Shown: piece by piece, positions 46,801-53,614 of the stretch
How the letters are laid out: each line of letters opens with the position of its first letter
Numbering within the stretch: the first letter of the stretch is position 1
NCBI GenBank assembly: GCA_018823795.1
Contig: JAHJGZ010000142.1
Span: forward strand, 1 to 53,614
Source: Candidatus Omnitrophota bacterium
GTDB lineage: Bacteria; Omnitrophota; Omnitrophia; JAHJGZ01
Length of the DNA stretch: 53,614 bases
Direction of reading: 5' to 3'
Program-made: the position numbers and the translations under genes
The notes under the pieces: generated by a model
Database searches by the model: none
What the model was told of the DNA's origin: nothing
Seen by the model: the letters and a program-made list of their open reading frames with translations, nothing else

Positions 46801-49800
46801 CTCTTGCAGAACGTACCCTTTCTGCGGCGGTAACGGCTGCTTCAGTCAGTGGTTCCTCTTCCAACACATCTAACGCATTATTGATATGATGAAAATACCC
46901 TTCAGCCTCTTTAAATTTTTTCAATACCTCTTGAATACGAGTCTCCACGTTCTCTTTTACGGGTACCCTTCGTATGGATAGTTCATGTCGTGCATTACGT
47001 ACCATTGTTGCGGTATCGATCGTAATGGGGCTGACAGCCAAACCGGTCATTATCGCATCGATAAATTTTTTGCCAGTCTCAAGAGCGGTTTTTCTCTTGT
47101 TTATTCGCTTTGTTAAATCGTCGAAGGCATCAGAGTCAAACATATAGTCTGGTAAGCGTGCTTCCAAAGCTGTTAATTCCTCCTCACTCATTGCAACCAT
47201 AATCTGCGGCGTCAAGATGCCGACCATGGTGACTGCTATTGTTTCATGGAGGCGTGTTTCGACTTCACTCGTATCTTCCTTTACCTTTGCAATGTTTGCG
47301 ACTGTTGCTTGTGCATCATCTATTTTTTTATCTGCTATCTCTTCCTCCGCCTGTTTTATTAACTGCCGAATCCGTATTTCACGTTCTTTCGTTTTTATTT
47401 TTTCTTCAAGAACGCTCGTATCTTCATATTCATCAGCGATTTTTTCAACGGTTGCTTTTGCAGCATCTATTTCTTCATCTGCTATCTCTTGCTCCGCCTG
47501 CTGTGTTAACTCACGAACACGTATTTCACGTTCCTTCTCTTCTATTTTCATATTCAATCGGTCTTCAAGACCTTCTGTATCTTCCTCCTCAGCTACGATT
47601 TTCTTAACCGCCTCTTTTGCATCAGCTATTCTTTCAGCTGCAGTGGCCTCTTCTGCCTCTTCCGTAAACTGTCGAATGCGTATTTCACGCTCTTTCGTTT
47701 CTATAGCATCATTTAATCTCGTTTCATGAGCACTTGTATCTTCGTCCTCTTTAGCAATCAATAAAACGATCTCCTTTGCCTTCTCTGTATTTTTAGCTGC
47801 AATCGCTTCCTCTGCCTCTTGTATGAATGTCCTAATCCGTTCTCTTCGCTCTATTGCAGCGATCTGATCATTTAAATCCTTTTCGATAGCCGTTGTGTCT
47901 CCATCAATCCCTGCAATTTCTGCAACCGCTGCCTTAGCTCCATCTGTATCTGAATAGGCAATTGCCTCTTCTGCCTCCTTCGTGAACTCCCGTATACGTA
48001 TCTCACGCTCTTTTGCGGCTATTGCATCCTCAAGATCACCTGTATTTTCATCCTCAGAAGCTATTTTCTTAACAGCCTCTTTTGCCGCACCTATTTCTTC
48101 AGCGGCAATTGCCTCTTCTGCTTCCTTCGTAAACTGTCGAATTCGTATTGCACGCTCTTTTGCTGCTATCTTTTGATTTAATGCTGCCTCAACGTCACTC
48201 GTATCCTCATCAACATCAGCAAATTTCGCAACCGCTGCTTTTGCCGCATCGATTCTTTCATCTTCGATCGCTTGATTTGTCCCCTGCGTCAACGCTCGAA
48301 TCTGCATTTGGCGTTCTTGCTTTACAATCGCTTGATTTAATTCCGCCTCAACCTCTTTGGTGTCTTCTTGTATTTCACCAAGTGCGGCAACCGCTGCTTT
48401 TGCATCATCGATTCTTTCATCGTGAATCGCCTCCCATGTTTCACTCACAAGTTTTTTAACTCTCTGTGCACGTTTATTGATTTCTATTCTTTTATCCGAT
48501 ATTGCATGATTTAAACGGAGCTCTTCTGTGCGCGTATCTGCATCGACACCACCAAGTGCCTCGACCGCCTCTTTTGCGGCTCGCATATCTTCTGTTTTGA
48601 TCGCTGTCTCCGCTTGTGTTATAAATTTCTGTATCTTTGCGGCACGTTCTGAAATGATCTGCTCTGTTTCTTCAATTGCTTGATAGAGTTGATTTTCTAG
48701 TGCGCGTGTATTCTCACCCACATTACTAAGTGCTACAACCGCTGCTTTTGCATCAGCTATTCTTTCATTTTCTATCGCCTCTTCTGCCTTTTGTGTTAAC
48801 TCACGAATGCGTATTTCACGCTCTTTGGCTTTTATTTTTTCATCAAGCTCACTTGTCTCTTCATCTTCAGCAGCGATTTTTCGAACAGTCTCTTTTGCCG
48901 CATCTATTTCTTCAGCGGCAATTGCCTCTTCTGCCTCTTTCGTAAACTCCCGTATACGTATCTCACGCTCTTTCGCCTTTATTTTCCCTTCAAGCTCACT
49001 CGCATCTTCATCTTCAGCCGCGATTGCTGTAACGGCCTCGTTTGCCGCTTCTATTCTTTCCGCTGCGATTGCTTCATTCGCTTTTCTTGTTAACTCTCGA
49101 ATCCGTATTTGGCGCGCTTTTTCCGCTATCTTTTTATTTAATGCCGTCTCAACTACACTGGTATCCTCAGCCACCTGAGCAAATTTCGCTACTATTGTTC
49201 GCGCATCATTTATTCTTTCATTGACAATGGCAACTTCTGCTTCTTGTGTTAATTCCCAAATCGCAATCTCACGCTCTTTCGCTTTTACTTCTCCCTCAAG
49301 CTCACTGGTATCTTCATCTTCAGCAACTATTTTCTTAATGGCCTCCTTTGCCGTATCTATTCTTTCCGCTGCAATTGCTTCTTCTGCCTCCTTCGTGAAC
49401 TCCCGTATACGTATCTCACGCTCTTTAATCTTTATTTTTCCTTCAAGCTCACTTGTTTCTTCATCTTCAGCAGCTATTGCTTCAACCGCCGCTTTTGCCA
49501 CATCTATTTCTTCAGCAGCAATCGCCTCTTCTGCCTCCTTCGTGAACTGTCGAATTCGCATTTCACGTTCTTTTGCTTCGATTGCCTGAGTTAATTCTGC
49601 TTCGACATCGCTGGTATCCTCATCAACAGAAGCAAATTTTGCTACTATCGCTTTTGCATCATCTATTTTTTCATCCGCAATCGCACGTTCTGTTTTTTGC
49701 ATTAATTCCTGAATGCGTAGCGTACGCGCCTTCTCCTCTATTTCCTGGCCTAATCGTTTTTCTATGCTAGTCGTATCGGCATCAATATCAGCAAATGCCG

Positions 49801-52800
49801 CTACTACTGCTCGTGCTTCATCAAATTGTTTGTTATCAATTGCCTCCTCTGCCCTTTGTATAAGTTCTGTTATCCTGTTGGCACGTCTCCCCAGTTCAGC
49901 TTTCTTTATTGCTATCTTTTGATTTAAACTGGCCTCAAGAGTACGTGTATCTTCCTCGATTGCACGAAGTGCCGTAACTGCCGCCTCTGCTCCAGCTATA
50001 TCTTCATCCTTAATTGCCACCTCTACAGTACTTGTCAGTTCCTTTATTCTGTCTGCACGTTGTGCAATTTCACGCTCTTTAGTTTCGATTGTCTGAACTA
50101 TTTCTGCTTCAATCGCACTCGTATCTTTATCTACCTTGCTCAGCGCTTCAACAGTAGCTTTTGCGCCAGAAATATCTTCATTTTCTATTGCATCTCTTGC
50201 CTTGTGTATCAACTGACGAATTGTTATCGTATGTTGTGTTTCTCTTATGAGCTGATTTAATATTGTCTCCTCAGGACTTGTATCTGTATCCACTCCTGCA
50301 AGTTCTGCAACCGCTGTTTGAGCTCCCGCTATATCTTCATCTTCTATTGCATCGTTTGCCTTTTGTAATAATTGCGCAATCAGTATGGCGCGCTCTTTTA
50401 TTGCTATCTGTTCGTTGAAATCGTTCTCGATAGCGCTCGTATCTTCGTCTACATTTGCAAATTGTGCAACTGCTGCTTTTGCATCATCTATTTCCCCATC
50501 TGCTATCGCCTCTTCTGCCTCTTGTGTTAACTCACGAATGCGTATTTCACGCTCCTTCGCTGCTATCTGTTCTTCAAACTCGCTAATATCTTCATCTTCA
50601 ACAGCTATTTTCCTCACTGCTGCTTTTGCAGCATCTATTTCTTCAGCGGCGATTGCCTCTTCTGCCTCTTTCATGAACTGCCGAATGCGTATTGCACGCG
50701 CCTTGTCTTCTATATCTTTATTTAATTTCGCTTCGTGAATATCTGTATCTTCTTTAATATCAGCAAGTTCTGAAACCGTTGCTTTTGCCGCTTCTATGTT
50801 TTCAGCTTCAATTGCCTCTTCTGCTATTTGTATGAGTTGCTGAATTCTTTCTTTACGTCGTGAGATCTCCTGCTCCTTTGCTGCTATGGCTTGTCGCAAG
50901 CGTCCTTCTACGTCACCCGTATCCTCGTCAATATCAGCAAATCCTGCAATCAACGCAGTTGCTTGAATTATCTCCTCAGCAAGTATTTTATCTCGTATTT
51001 CTTGTGTTAAGTCACGAATCTGTATTTCACGCGCCTTTATCACAATCGCATCATTTAAACGTTCTTCCACATCGTGTGTATTTGCATCCACGCGTGAAAT
51101 AGATTCAACCGCTGCTTTTGCATCATCTATTCTTCCCGCATCGATCGCTGCTTCAGCTTGCTTCGTCAATTGCTTTATCTCTATTGTGCGTTCTTCTGCT
51201 GCTATATCTTGTTCAAGAATGGTGGTATCTTCGTCAAGGGCACTCAGCTCTGCCGCAACTGCTTTTGCTCTTTCGACATCTTTAGTTGTGAGTGCTTCTC
51301 GTGCATCCGTATTAAGCCGTTCAATCCGCAATGTACGCTCTTTTTTTGTTATCTGTTCGTTCAGGTCTTTTTCAATAGCGCTGGTATCCTCATCGACATC
51401 AACAAATTTTGCAACCGCTGCTTTTGCACCAGAAATATTTTTAGCATCTATTGCAACGTGTACTTCTTCTGTTAATTCCCGTATGCGTATCTTGCGTTCT
51501 GTCGCTGCAATGAGCTCTTCTAATTCTTCCTTACGAGCTTCTGGTTTTTGTATATTTTTTGTATATGCAGACATGATCTCTATTATTTCGGCAAATGATG
51601 CAACCGCAGTTTTTGCATCATCGATTCTTTCATCCGCAACCGCTTTCTCTGCTTCTTGTAGCAACGTCTCTATTTTTTCTGCCCGTTCTGTCAGTCCAGT
51701 CTCGATTATTGTTATTGCTTGATTGAGAGCATTTTCTCTATCAGACGTATCGACGTCTACTGTCGCAAATTGTGCAACTGCTACTTTTGCCTCTGCTATA
51801 TTTTCATCTGCAAGCGCCTTTTCTGCCGCAGTGGTATGTTTTTCTATTTCTTCGGCCTGCTTTTTCTGATCTGACACTGCAGCATCGATAGTGCGATATT
51901 CATCGTCTGTCAATTTGTGTTCAGTTTCAAGAGTCCGTTTTGTACGTCCCATTTCTGCTACTTCTTTAACGGTCCACTTCTGCTGAAGTTCTTCAATAAA
52001 TGCCGCAATTGCCGTCTTCTTCTTTTGTTGCAACATATTATATTTGGTCTCTAACAAGTCCCATATTGCCGTAACGGTTTCCTCTTCAATAAGGAATATG
52101 CTGTGATGCTCTATAAATTGTTCATTGACTGCATCAAAATCATGAATTGTTTCAATTTTTGCAATTTGATCGCTTAATTTTACGAGCTCTTCGTCTCGTA
52201 CCCCTTCAAGCGTACCCCGTTGTTCTTTGAGTTGATCGTGTATGCTCTTAACTTCGTCTTTTGTACAACTAAATTGTTTCTGCAGTTCAACAAACTGTGC
52301 GAATACTGTTAGGTACGCGTCTTGTGTATCTATGGTCAATATCTGAGCAACTAAGGCTTGTATAGCACGATTCTTTTCCTTCTCAACTTTCTTTGCTGTT
52401 GTCTTAAGCCTTCCATACAACTTCGTTAATTCCCATCTGCCAAGTTGCATTGTTTTCAGTGCATCATACGCAGCGGTTGCACGATCAGGATTACCGCCAT
52501 TGATGGCATGCTCTATTATTTGTTTGAGTCGATCTATTATTTCATTTTTGAGATATGTTTCATCCCCGTCACTCAGACGTTTTTCTTGCTGTATCTGTAT
52601 AAAACGGTCACTCATATCCTTCATATAATCATTGGTCCAATCCCCAATATGTCGAACAATACTTGCCTTTAATGCGAGGCCGACTTTATAATTGACCCGC
52701 TGTTCTTTCTTGTGAGCCAATAAATCTCGCAGCCGGTTTAATGTCTGTCTATCTTCATCTGTGGTAAGGTCAAGAAGAGCAACAACTTCACTGTATCGTT

Positions 52801-53614
52801 GATCAAGCTCTGCTAATTGCTCTTTACTGATAAGGAAGGTAGGTGCAATCGCTACCGTCTGCTTCTTATCTACAAGTGTAATTTCAATCTCTTTTATTTT
52901 TTTCTTTTGAAGAAGTGGGGTTCCTTCAAGCTCTTTTATAAAATCATCTACTGCCTGCTGCTTTTTCTCCTCTGCATTACGTCGTGCAAGTTCTGCAGCA
53001 TCCCGTAGTTCAATGACCTGCTTCTTTGCGGCAATGGCATCCTGTAATTCCTTCTCGACCGCTCTTGTATCTGCATCGACCTCTGCAAATTTTTCGAGTG
53101 CAGCCTTCGCATCATCTATATTCTCAGCCTCTATCGCATCTTCTACTTCTTTTCTGATAGCTGCTATTGCCTGCCGTGCCGTTTCTTCCTCAATCTCCTT
53201 TTGCAACGCTGCCATCTGTTCTGCTACTTGCTTTCTCTTCGCTTGTTCTTCTGCAATCTTCTCTTCAGCCGCCTTTTTCGCTGCTTCCTTCTCCGCTTTT
53301 TGTTTCACTAATTCATCTTTTTGACGTTTTTCATCCTCCAGACGAAGCCTTTCTTCTTCATCCTCAATAATTTCTTCCTGCGTACTCACTGCATCACGTA
53401 AGGTTTTCACTTCATCAGCATCTAATTCATATCGCATCTCAAGATCATCTATTCGTGCCGCTACTTCAGCTAAAACCACCGGCTGCAAGGCATCTTTAAC
53501 ATCGTCACCAAACTGCTTTATTGCCTGTTTCTTGAGATCTGCAATAACTGCCTCTTGTGCACTTACTTTAGTCTTTAATGCTTGCACTTCATCAGTATTT
53601 AATTTAAACTGTCC
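37874..53614 (-). CDS. Giant solenoid protein with C-terminal HD domain (5' end outside the window)
   Basis: The frame is open through the window edge; the 15.7 kb seen encode 5246 residues without a stop. The N-terminal part seen is Lys/Glu/Ala coiled coil. About 30 TPR-like helical repeats of 45-58 residues follow ('EAEEAIAAEEIDAAK', 'DEDTSELE'), then nine 58-residue repeats ('VRPDGMDDAVKQLRQTLTEG'), then more helical sequence. The last about 1400 residues are non-repetitive. They include 'LAHEIDEKLSH' and an HD-type phosphohydrolase signature, with 'RRHETAKR', 'AFLLHDIG', 'AGHEEVAEE' and 'IRHHVDLG' near in-window residues 4550-4625. Cysteine and tryptophan are rare in the repeats. Whether it is secreted cannot be told without the N-terminus. 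It is directly upstream of the riboswitch-controlled genes. Proteins of this size are known in Omnitrophota. Confidence 0.88.
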   Translation of the reverse strand, partial: GQFKLNTDEVQALKTKVSAQEAVIADLKKQAIKQFGDDVKDALQPVVLAEVAARIDDLEMRYELDADEVKTLRDAVSTQEEIIEDEEERLRLEDEKRQKDELVKQKAEKEAAKKAAEEKIAEEQAKRKQVAEQMAALQKEIEEETARQAIAAIRKEVEDAIEAENIDDAKAALEKFAEVDADTRAVEKELQDAIAAKKQVIELRDAAELARRNAEEKKQQAVDDFIKELEGTPLLQKKKIKEIEITLVDKKQTVAIAPTFLISKEQLAELDQRYSEVVALLDLTTDEDRQTLNRLRDLLAHKKEQRVNYKVGLALKASIVRHIGDWTNDYMKDMSDRFIQIQQEKRLSDGDETYLKNEIIDRLKQIIEHAINGGNPDRATAAYDALKTMQLGRWELTKLYGRLKTTAKKVEKEKNRAIQALVAQILTIDTQDAYLTVFAQFVELQKQFSCTKDEVKSIHDQLKEQRGTLEGVRDEELVKLSDQIAKIETIHDFDAVNEQFIEHHSIFLIEEETVTAIWDLLETKYNMLQQKKKTAIAAFIEELQQKWTVKEVAEMGRTKRTLETEHKLTDDEYRTIDAAVSDQKKQAEEIEKHTTAAEKALADENIAEAKVAVAQFATVDVDTSDRENALNQAITIIETGLTERAEKIETLLQEAEKAVADERIDDAKTAVASFAEIIEIMSAYTKNIQKPEARKEELEELIAATERKIRIRELTEEVHVAIDAKNISGAKAAVAKFVDVDEDTSAIEKDLNEQITKKERTLRIERLNTDAREALTTKDVERAKAVAAELSALDEDTTILEQDIAAEERTIEIKQLTKQAEAAIDAGRIDDAKAAVESISRVDANTHDVEERLNDAIVIKAREIQIRDLTQEIRDKILAEEIIQATALIAGFADIDEDTGDVEGRLRQAIAAKEQEISRRKERIQQLIQIAEEAIEAENIEAAKATVSELADIKEDTDIHEAKLNKDIEDKARAIRIRQFMKEAEEAIAAEEIDAAKAAVRKIAVEDEDISEFEEQIAAKEREIRIRELTQEAEEAIADGEIDDAKAAVAQFANVDEDTSAIENDFNEQIAIKERAILIAQLLQKANDAIEDEDIAGAQTAVAELAGVDTDTSPEETILNQLIRETQHTITIRQLIHKARDAIENEDISGAKATVEALSKVDKDTSAIEAEIVQTIETKEREIAQRADRIKELTSTVEVAIKDEDIAGAEAAVTALRAIEEDTRTLEASLNQKIAIKKAELGRRANRITELIQRAEEAIDNKQFDEARAVVAAFADIDADTTSIEKRLGQEIEEKARTLRIQELMQKTERAIADEKIDDAKAIVAKFASVDEDTSDVEAELTQAIEAKEREMRIRQFTKEAEEAIAAEEIDVAKAAVEAIAAEDEETSELEGKIKIKEREIRIREFTKEAEEAIAAERIDTAKEAIKKIVAEDEDTSELEGEVKAKEREIAIWELTQEAEVAIVNERINDARTIVAKFAQVAEDTSVVETALNKKIAEKARQIRIRELTRKANEAIAAERIEAANEAVTAIAAEDEDASELEGKIKAKEREIRIREFTKEAEEAIAAEEIDAAKETVRKIAAEDEETSELDEKIKAKEREIRIRELTQKAEEAIENERIADAKAAVVALSNVGENTRALENQLYQAIEETEQIISERAAKIQKFITQAETAIKTEDMRAAKEAVEALGGVDADTRTEELRLNHAISDKRIEINKRAQRVKKLVSETWEAIHDERIDDAKAAVAALGEIQEDTKEVEAELNQAIVKQERQMQIRALTQGTNQAIEDERIDAAKAAVAKFADVDEDTSDVEAALNQKIAAKERAIRIRQFTKEAEEAIAAEEIGAAKEAVKKIASEDENTGDLEDAIAAKEREIRIREFTKEAEEAIAYSDTDGAKAAVAEIAGIDGDTTAIEKDLNDQIAAIERRERIRTFIQEAEEAIAAKNTEKAKEIVLLIAKEDEDTSAHETRLNDAIETKEREIRIRQFTEEAEEATAAERIADAKEAVKKIVAEEEDTEGLEDRLNMKIEEKEREIRVRELTQQAEQEIADEEIDAAKATVEKIADEYEDTSVLEEKIKTKEREIRIRQLIKQAEEEIADKKIDDAQATVANIAKVKEDTSEVETRLHETIAVTMVGILTPQIMVAMSEEELTALEARLPDYMFDSDAFDDLTKRINKRKTALETGKKFIDAIMTGLAVSPITIDTATMVRNARHELSIRRVPVKENVETRIQEVLKKFKEAEGYFHHINNALDVLEEEPLTEAAVTAAERVRSARGRITALNVELPSPMIEQIDLLVQIYESTINDTVKATPITEGAVVKVEKLFVLLKLLIPAEKLQPGMKENIENLRATLDEGLARIRQIYERLEEVEKEIAVDLVTIIETLLKQVQARSVERPNGMDDVVKLLRKILTEGQTRIEQINTLLEKANTEITEELVEEAETLLSEVQERKVVRPYLPVDRPTTHMDKAVEELRTTLTAGKTLIDQVKTQLEKGKEEINRLLVEEAERLLAEVQALKVARPDGMDADVADLRATFDDGQQRITQINTLLDQAKEEITPALVEDAERLLEEVQNLLVERPNGMDDAVKQLRQTLTEGQTRIEQINIVLEKANTEITEALVEEVEALLAEVQARKVVRPDGMDDAVKQLRQTLTEGQIRIKQINTLLEKANTEITEALVEEVEALLAEIQDRKVIRQDGMDDAVKQLRQTLTEGQTRIKQINTLLEKANTEITEALVEEAEKLLAEIQDRKVIRPDGIDDAVKQLRQTLTEGQIRIEQINIVLEKANTEITEALVEEAEKLLAEVKERKVVRPAGMDKSVKNLRRIFTAGEKHIERIYKLLDQRKKKITPELVATAEKVLEEVKERKVVRPIGMDEAVAKLRSIYTEAEGHIDTIWIQLATISDESDGEIKAAEEAIAALKVVLPKRLPAATADYRATLQTVKETLLTRLNAYVEQVSIKKRHNKNAIRWMSELDEVSPETADQFRALPTVKEKIKVCEIKIDSLSKGMKLERNLIGMVVAQYTLVILGADDEIGQRVTQKIEVYQNALQTIIDDHKGKIFEIVEQEKITEDDLDMLTKTFGKLEKVSPRTAEEINPAYTETIDTFEKERDTLIRDINNLLERVLAFDEKDEKDKITQLNEAWGKVGELETYSFSQTITLRSQVDNCECAFKREIQKYIQGIAEYIQKDKPQASDIASAEALVPALRILSQEEAQTMQEAIREVEENRNQAIQNEIDIFEQAQDPLSVSNLIRAYHAGEELETWGIDYTDKIEQYSNTLFDEMREIYEQIETLLRGQTIQIGERTWEGVVNEADVARVESFMKQLAALDVNLIAKLKDLVLNDISFEADPMPDLGDRLSAVQTTLENVVTVLVADIDGLLPEEKVDVDVFLPPDIKEAANRIQLLRSLRNKAVPPYQQRLNKARLTRASAIEETINVLNNAITPGIARVPKVDKLADATQAMKQLVAWQVNSDDDNINVEVLETNRAQYRDELAAEISRISKNIDDTLRGSTKYVAEKTFEGVLEEKDIEDLEKFINELTALGIDAIDTVKEEIPFDEAKVPSNLALIIQEKQELLNTVNDLRGGVTRTQRVQRRKKAILEALFADRIDDVTSELQRLESIGATIADLSLDPESREAQQLVAIKADIAKTKADAEVKTKTDDKAKKKAEADARAKAIDEFIDQIRKALDVKKDTDAARDILLDLVLAFPDYDRSALVAEIAAAKITIEAEKEKALTAKVIEEMRQKAEADARVKVAAEVLERLLQKIPFDTEDEKDEYRIFRDIAPHTNLPLLAKTIDKENIEKLLFVNYLFNKIVNGDGMFEEIRFVYSEGDKFQDLNDILSKKENSFEQIKGKSTSKGVLRNLENELPFAFLLDAFRYTMNKLEGDKTMLLIEMPPELTSERRGKIPEEKLRTFEADTPVPDKEKSMPVEEITIEGVSSLNDATIQALIAVFDNQTSDIKKDAKKVGKFLKKFRNEFQGASFVFGYLTPENLQELTNDDQKKIENLAKLIYIIYQFYEQINKTRKKLDFTDAVAGIVFSDAPHTEMKTPVKLYSIVETIGLGFIKTTVGYSKWIGEDLKKGHPVADLINSFPSIRYDIKTKMLKINMNDLHAPVDMGEPDGPLEGQFSSIRTTDTEEQVTVANFYRGNDGKFRMIGKTKLSEREQVLIGQDIEASIKRIITYGWFTQEMMDRILSEEEQIGIFLGGGVFGEYDEKINLSMTAFSKMQTHEDGQLTIGKDGRIGLTPLAERASDEELTLLDQRIFDMQLAHEIDEKLSHQFSGAKHERLRHAVCVTREIERFLAFDNLRDKELKPFLSFFEGRNGKNLQSIADVYAETVKKRKDIDDVGYYFHAIVPILNLKRTRKLVGIMTRDKQDELDLPIVQLIKNFVDAERPVRKEGAAITTDQIEGAYKEFITQLELYDIIALRTQKRELTNDEKERIKRFVVKSITGEKDDFRQLRALLRGEGKDSIFESLSPDNPKKAFDLRKHFPVFEILASILKGEINGTMRITQEDHTLFGLKYSELLLENSEEADAEFILMHDNKNLPITSSSLNKIRRRHETAKRAYVGFAEALQLAFLLHDIGISVSLAGHEEVAEEISEKMLTKFGLDSVVKEKALWFIRHHVDLGILKLRELSPQKFMAILDKGVDDLRQRKVYTDSVSSYDIKQELLAGLVLFAFIDMRSSQYYFQLNDAYIDVLLEFAQLPLVEDKQDDWDVQRIEYWKEWEKDKDERQKGLNPSIVRAAVYERFINDYNISRIEVDAFLDTLRNVDEFRYIISILRHLGMLNEDNYYKFLFFLMQIVRVYQEKGLRINKLQFTSPSFDAQRVAGKLNAILNIIDIEQLQLENIKRKIKPEAKEQELFTLPLSFEMEPAEDGGSRGILTVHTHDWINRAVLESDVIKVLFDTMQKDTESFAAFAGCGFFGTISFDWFRQWFEKIAETRRQAEMERRRQIREMVAAQEEEKKKQEALEKQVNAYFNKFYTLVDFDSVRNSDAAMTDGTWDMKTIELSSANLAFLAQCNRIKEIIKSDHNERDSQVVVFSNKYSREEIVDYVKAIEAKATGRDIDAIEIGDSFEVYAEDGDMNTFAQNLSTEMEQQYFKIQKEHMDIITQLELFKNRVVLIAQYDEDAEGRISDDSRIVRDVLGIQYAVESPDEALPVLSNFNYDLSKDDNTVTVNAINQLNASVFHQAGRVWKNIFSGLEGEEANITDIAFDDTSINQVYSLDEWKEFKKALEENKRYNETIKIAA
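44960..46530 (-). repeat. Nine tandem 174-bp (58-residue) repeats in the giant gene
   Basis: Units carry 'VVRPDGMDDAV', 'LRQTLTEGQTRIEQIN' and 'ITEALVEEAEKLLAEV'. Shared DNA landmarks recur at 45317, 45491, 45665 and 45839, an exact 174-bp period. The central four units are almost identical in DNA while the outer ones are diverged, which indicates recent internal amplification. Confidence 0.92.
47250..51835 (-). repeat. About 29 tandem TPR-like helical repeats in the giant gene
   Basis: Units of about 45-58 codons follow the pattern A-x-x-A-I-x(4)-I-x-x-A-K-x-x-V-x(7)-D-E-D-T-S-x-x-E. Each is followed by a charged helix such as 'KEREIRIRELTQ'. One further isolated copy lies near 53070-53160. 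The helix-turn-helix spacing and the small residues resemble TPR solenoids, but no unit matches the TPR consensus closely. Confidence 0.9.

Noticed and set aside
44960-51835. CRISPR array
   Set aside because: The repeats are 130-174 bp, contiguous and in-frame coding units without spacers.

Overview
The window looks like a piece of an AT-rich chromosome from an uncultured diderm bacterium. Signs of two membranes are a TolC-like outer-membrane protein, an HlyD-like adaptor, a lipoprotein with a clear lipobox and several Sec signal peptides. Very large solenoid genes, a class II ribonucleotide reductase, pyruvoyl-dependent arginine decarboxylase, QueH, an actinobacterial/archaeal-type inositol-phosphate synthase and many palindromic intergenic repeats together fit Candidatus Omnitrophota (OP3) or a near relative in the PVC neighbourhood. 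This placement is inference; there is no rRNA or ribosomal protein marker in the window.

Region 1 (1-13.6 kb, all minus strand) is housekeeping. nrdJ is a single-gene unit with its own promoter, two NrdR boxes 31 bp apart and an intrinsic terminator. A small 2[4Fe-4S] ferredoxin with a strong promoter lies between it and mnmE. A long tight operon reads small exported protein - DUF1015 - hflK - hflC - purH - folC - mnmE. Upstream of it are a zinc-dependent dehydrogenase, an LsrF-like aldolase/thiolase and a stand-alone EMAP/Trbp111-type tRNA-binding protein.

Region 2 (13.8-24.7 kb) begins with a plus-strand pair, ino1 plus a CDP-alcohol phosphatidyltransferase, that should make phosphatidylinositol phosphate. 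cysK, a cluster of nested palindromes and a lipoprotein gene follow. Then comes a minus-strand surface locus of four secreted proteins. Its main member is a 1277-residue protein with eight 42-residue calcium-loop repeats, an Fn3-like domain, a CIA30/CBM-like domain and a PF10091 (GH144-like) glycoside hydrolase domain. It is preceded by a structured leader ending in an intrinsic terminator.

Region 3 (25-27.3 kb, minus) holds polyamine synthesis (pyruvoyl arginine decarboxylase plus agmatinase) and queH, each with readable promoters.

Region 4 (27.7-53.6 kb) is the unusual part. An OpgH/MdoH-like glucosyltransferase is split by a single in-frame TAA and is followed by an HlyD-like adaptor. Facing them on the minus strand are a TolC-like protein, a 2032-residue protein (DUF218 + membrane segments + HEAT repeats + HExxH) and the 3' 15.7 kb of a giant gene. 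The giant product is at least 5246 residues, with about 30 TPR-like helical repeats, nine 58-residue repeats and a C-terminal HD domain. Between the giant gene and the 2032-residue gene I find a convincing GEMM-type (cyclic di-GMP-I) riboswitch with its own terminator. The large surface/export system therefore appears to be under second-messenger control, and this is the most interesting candidate system in the window.
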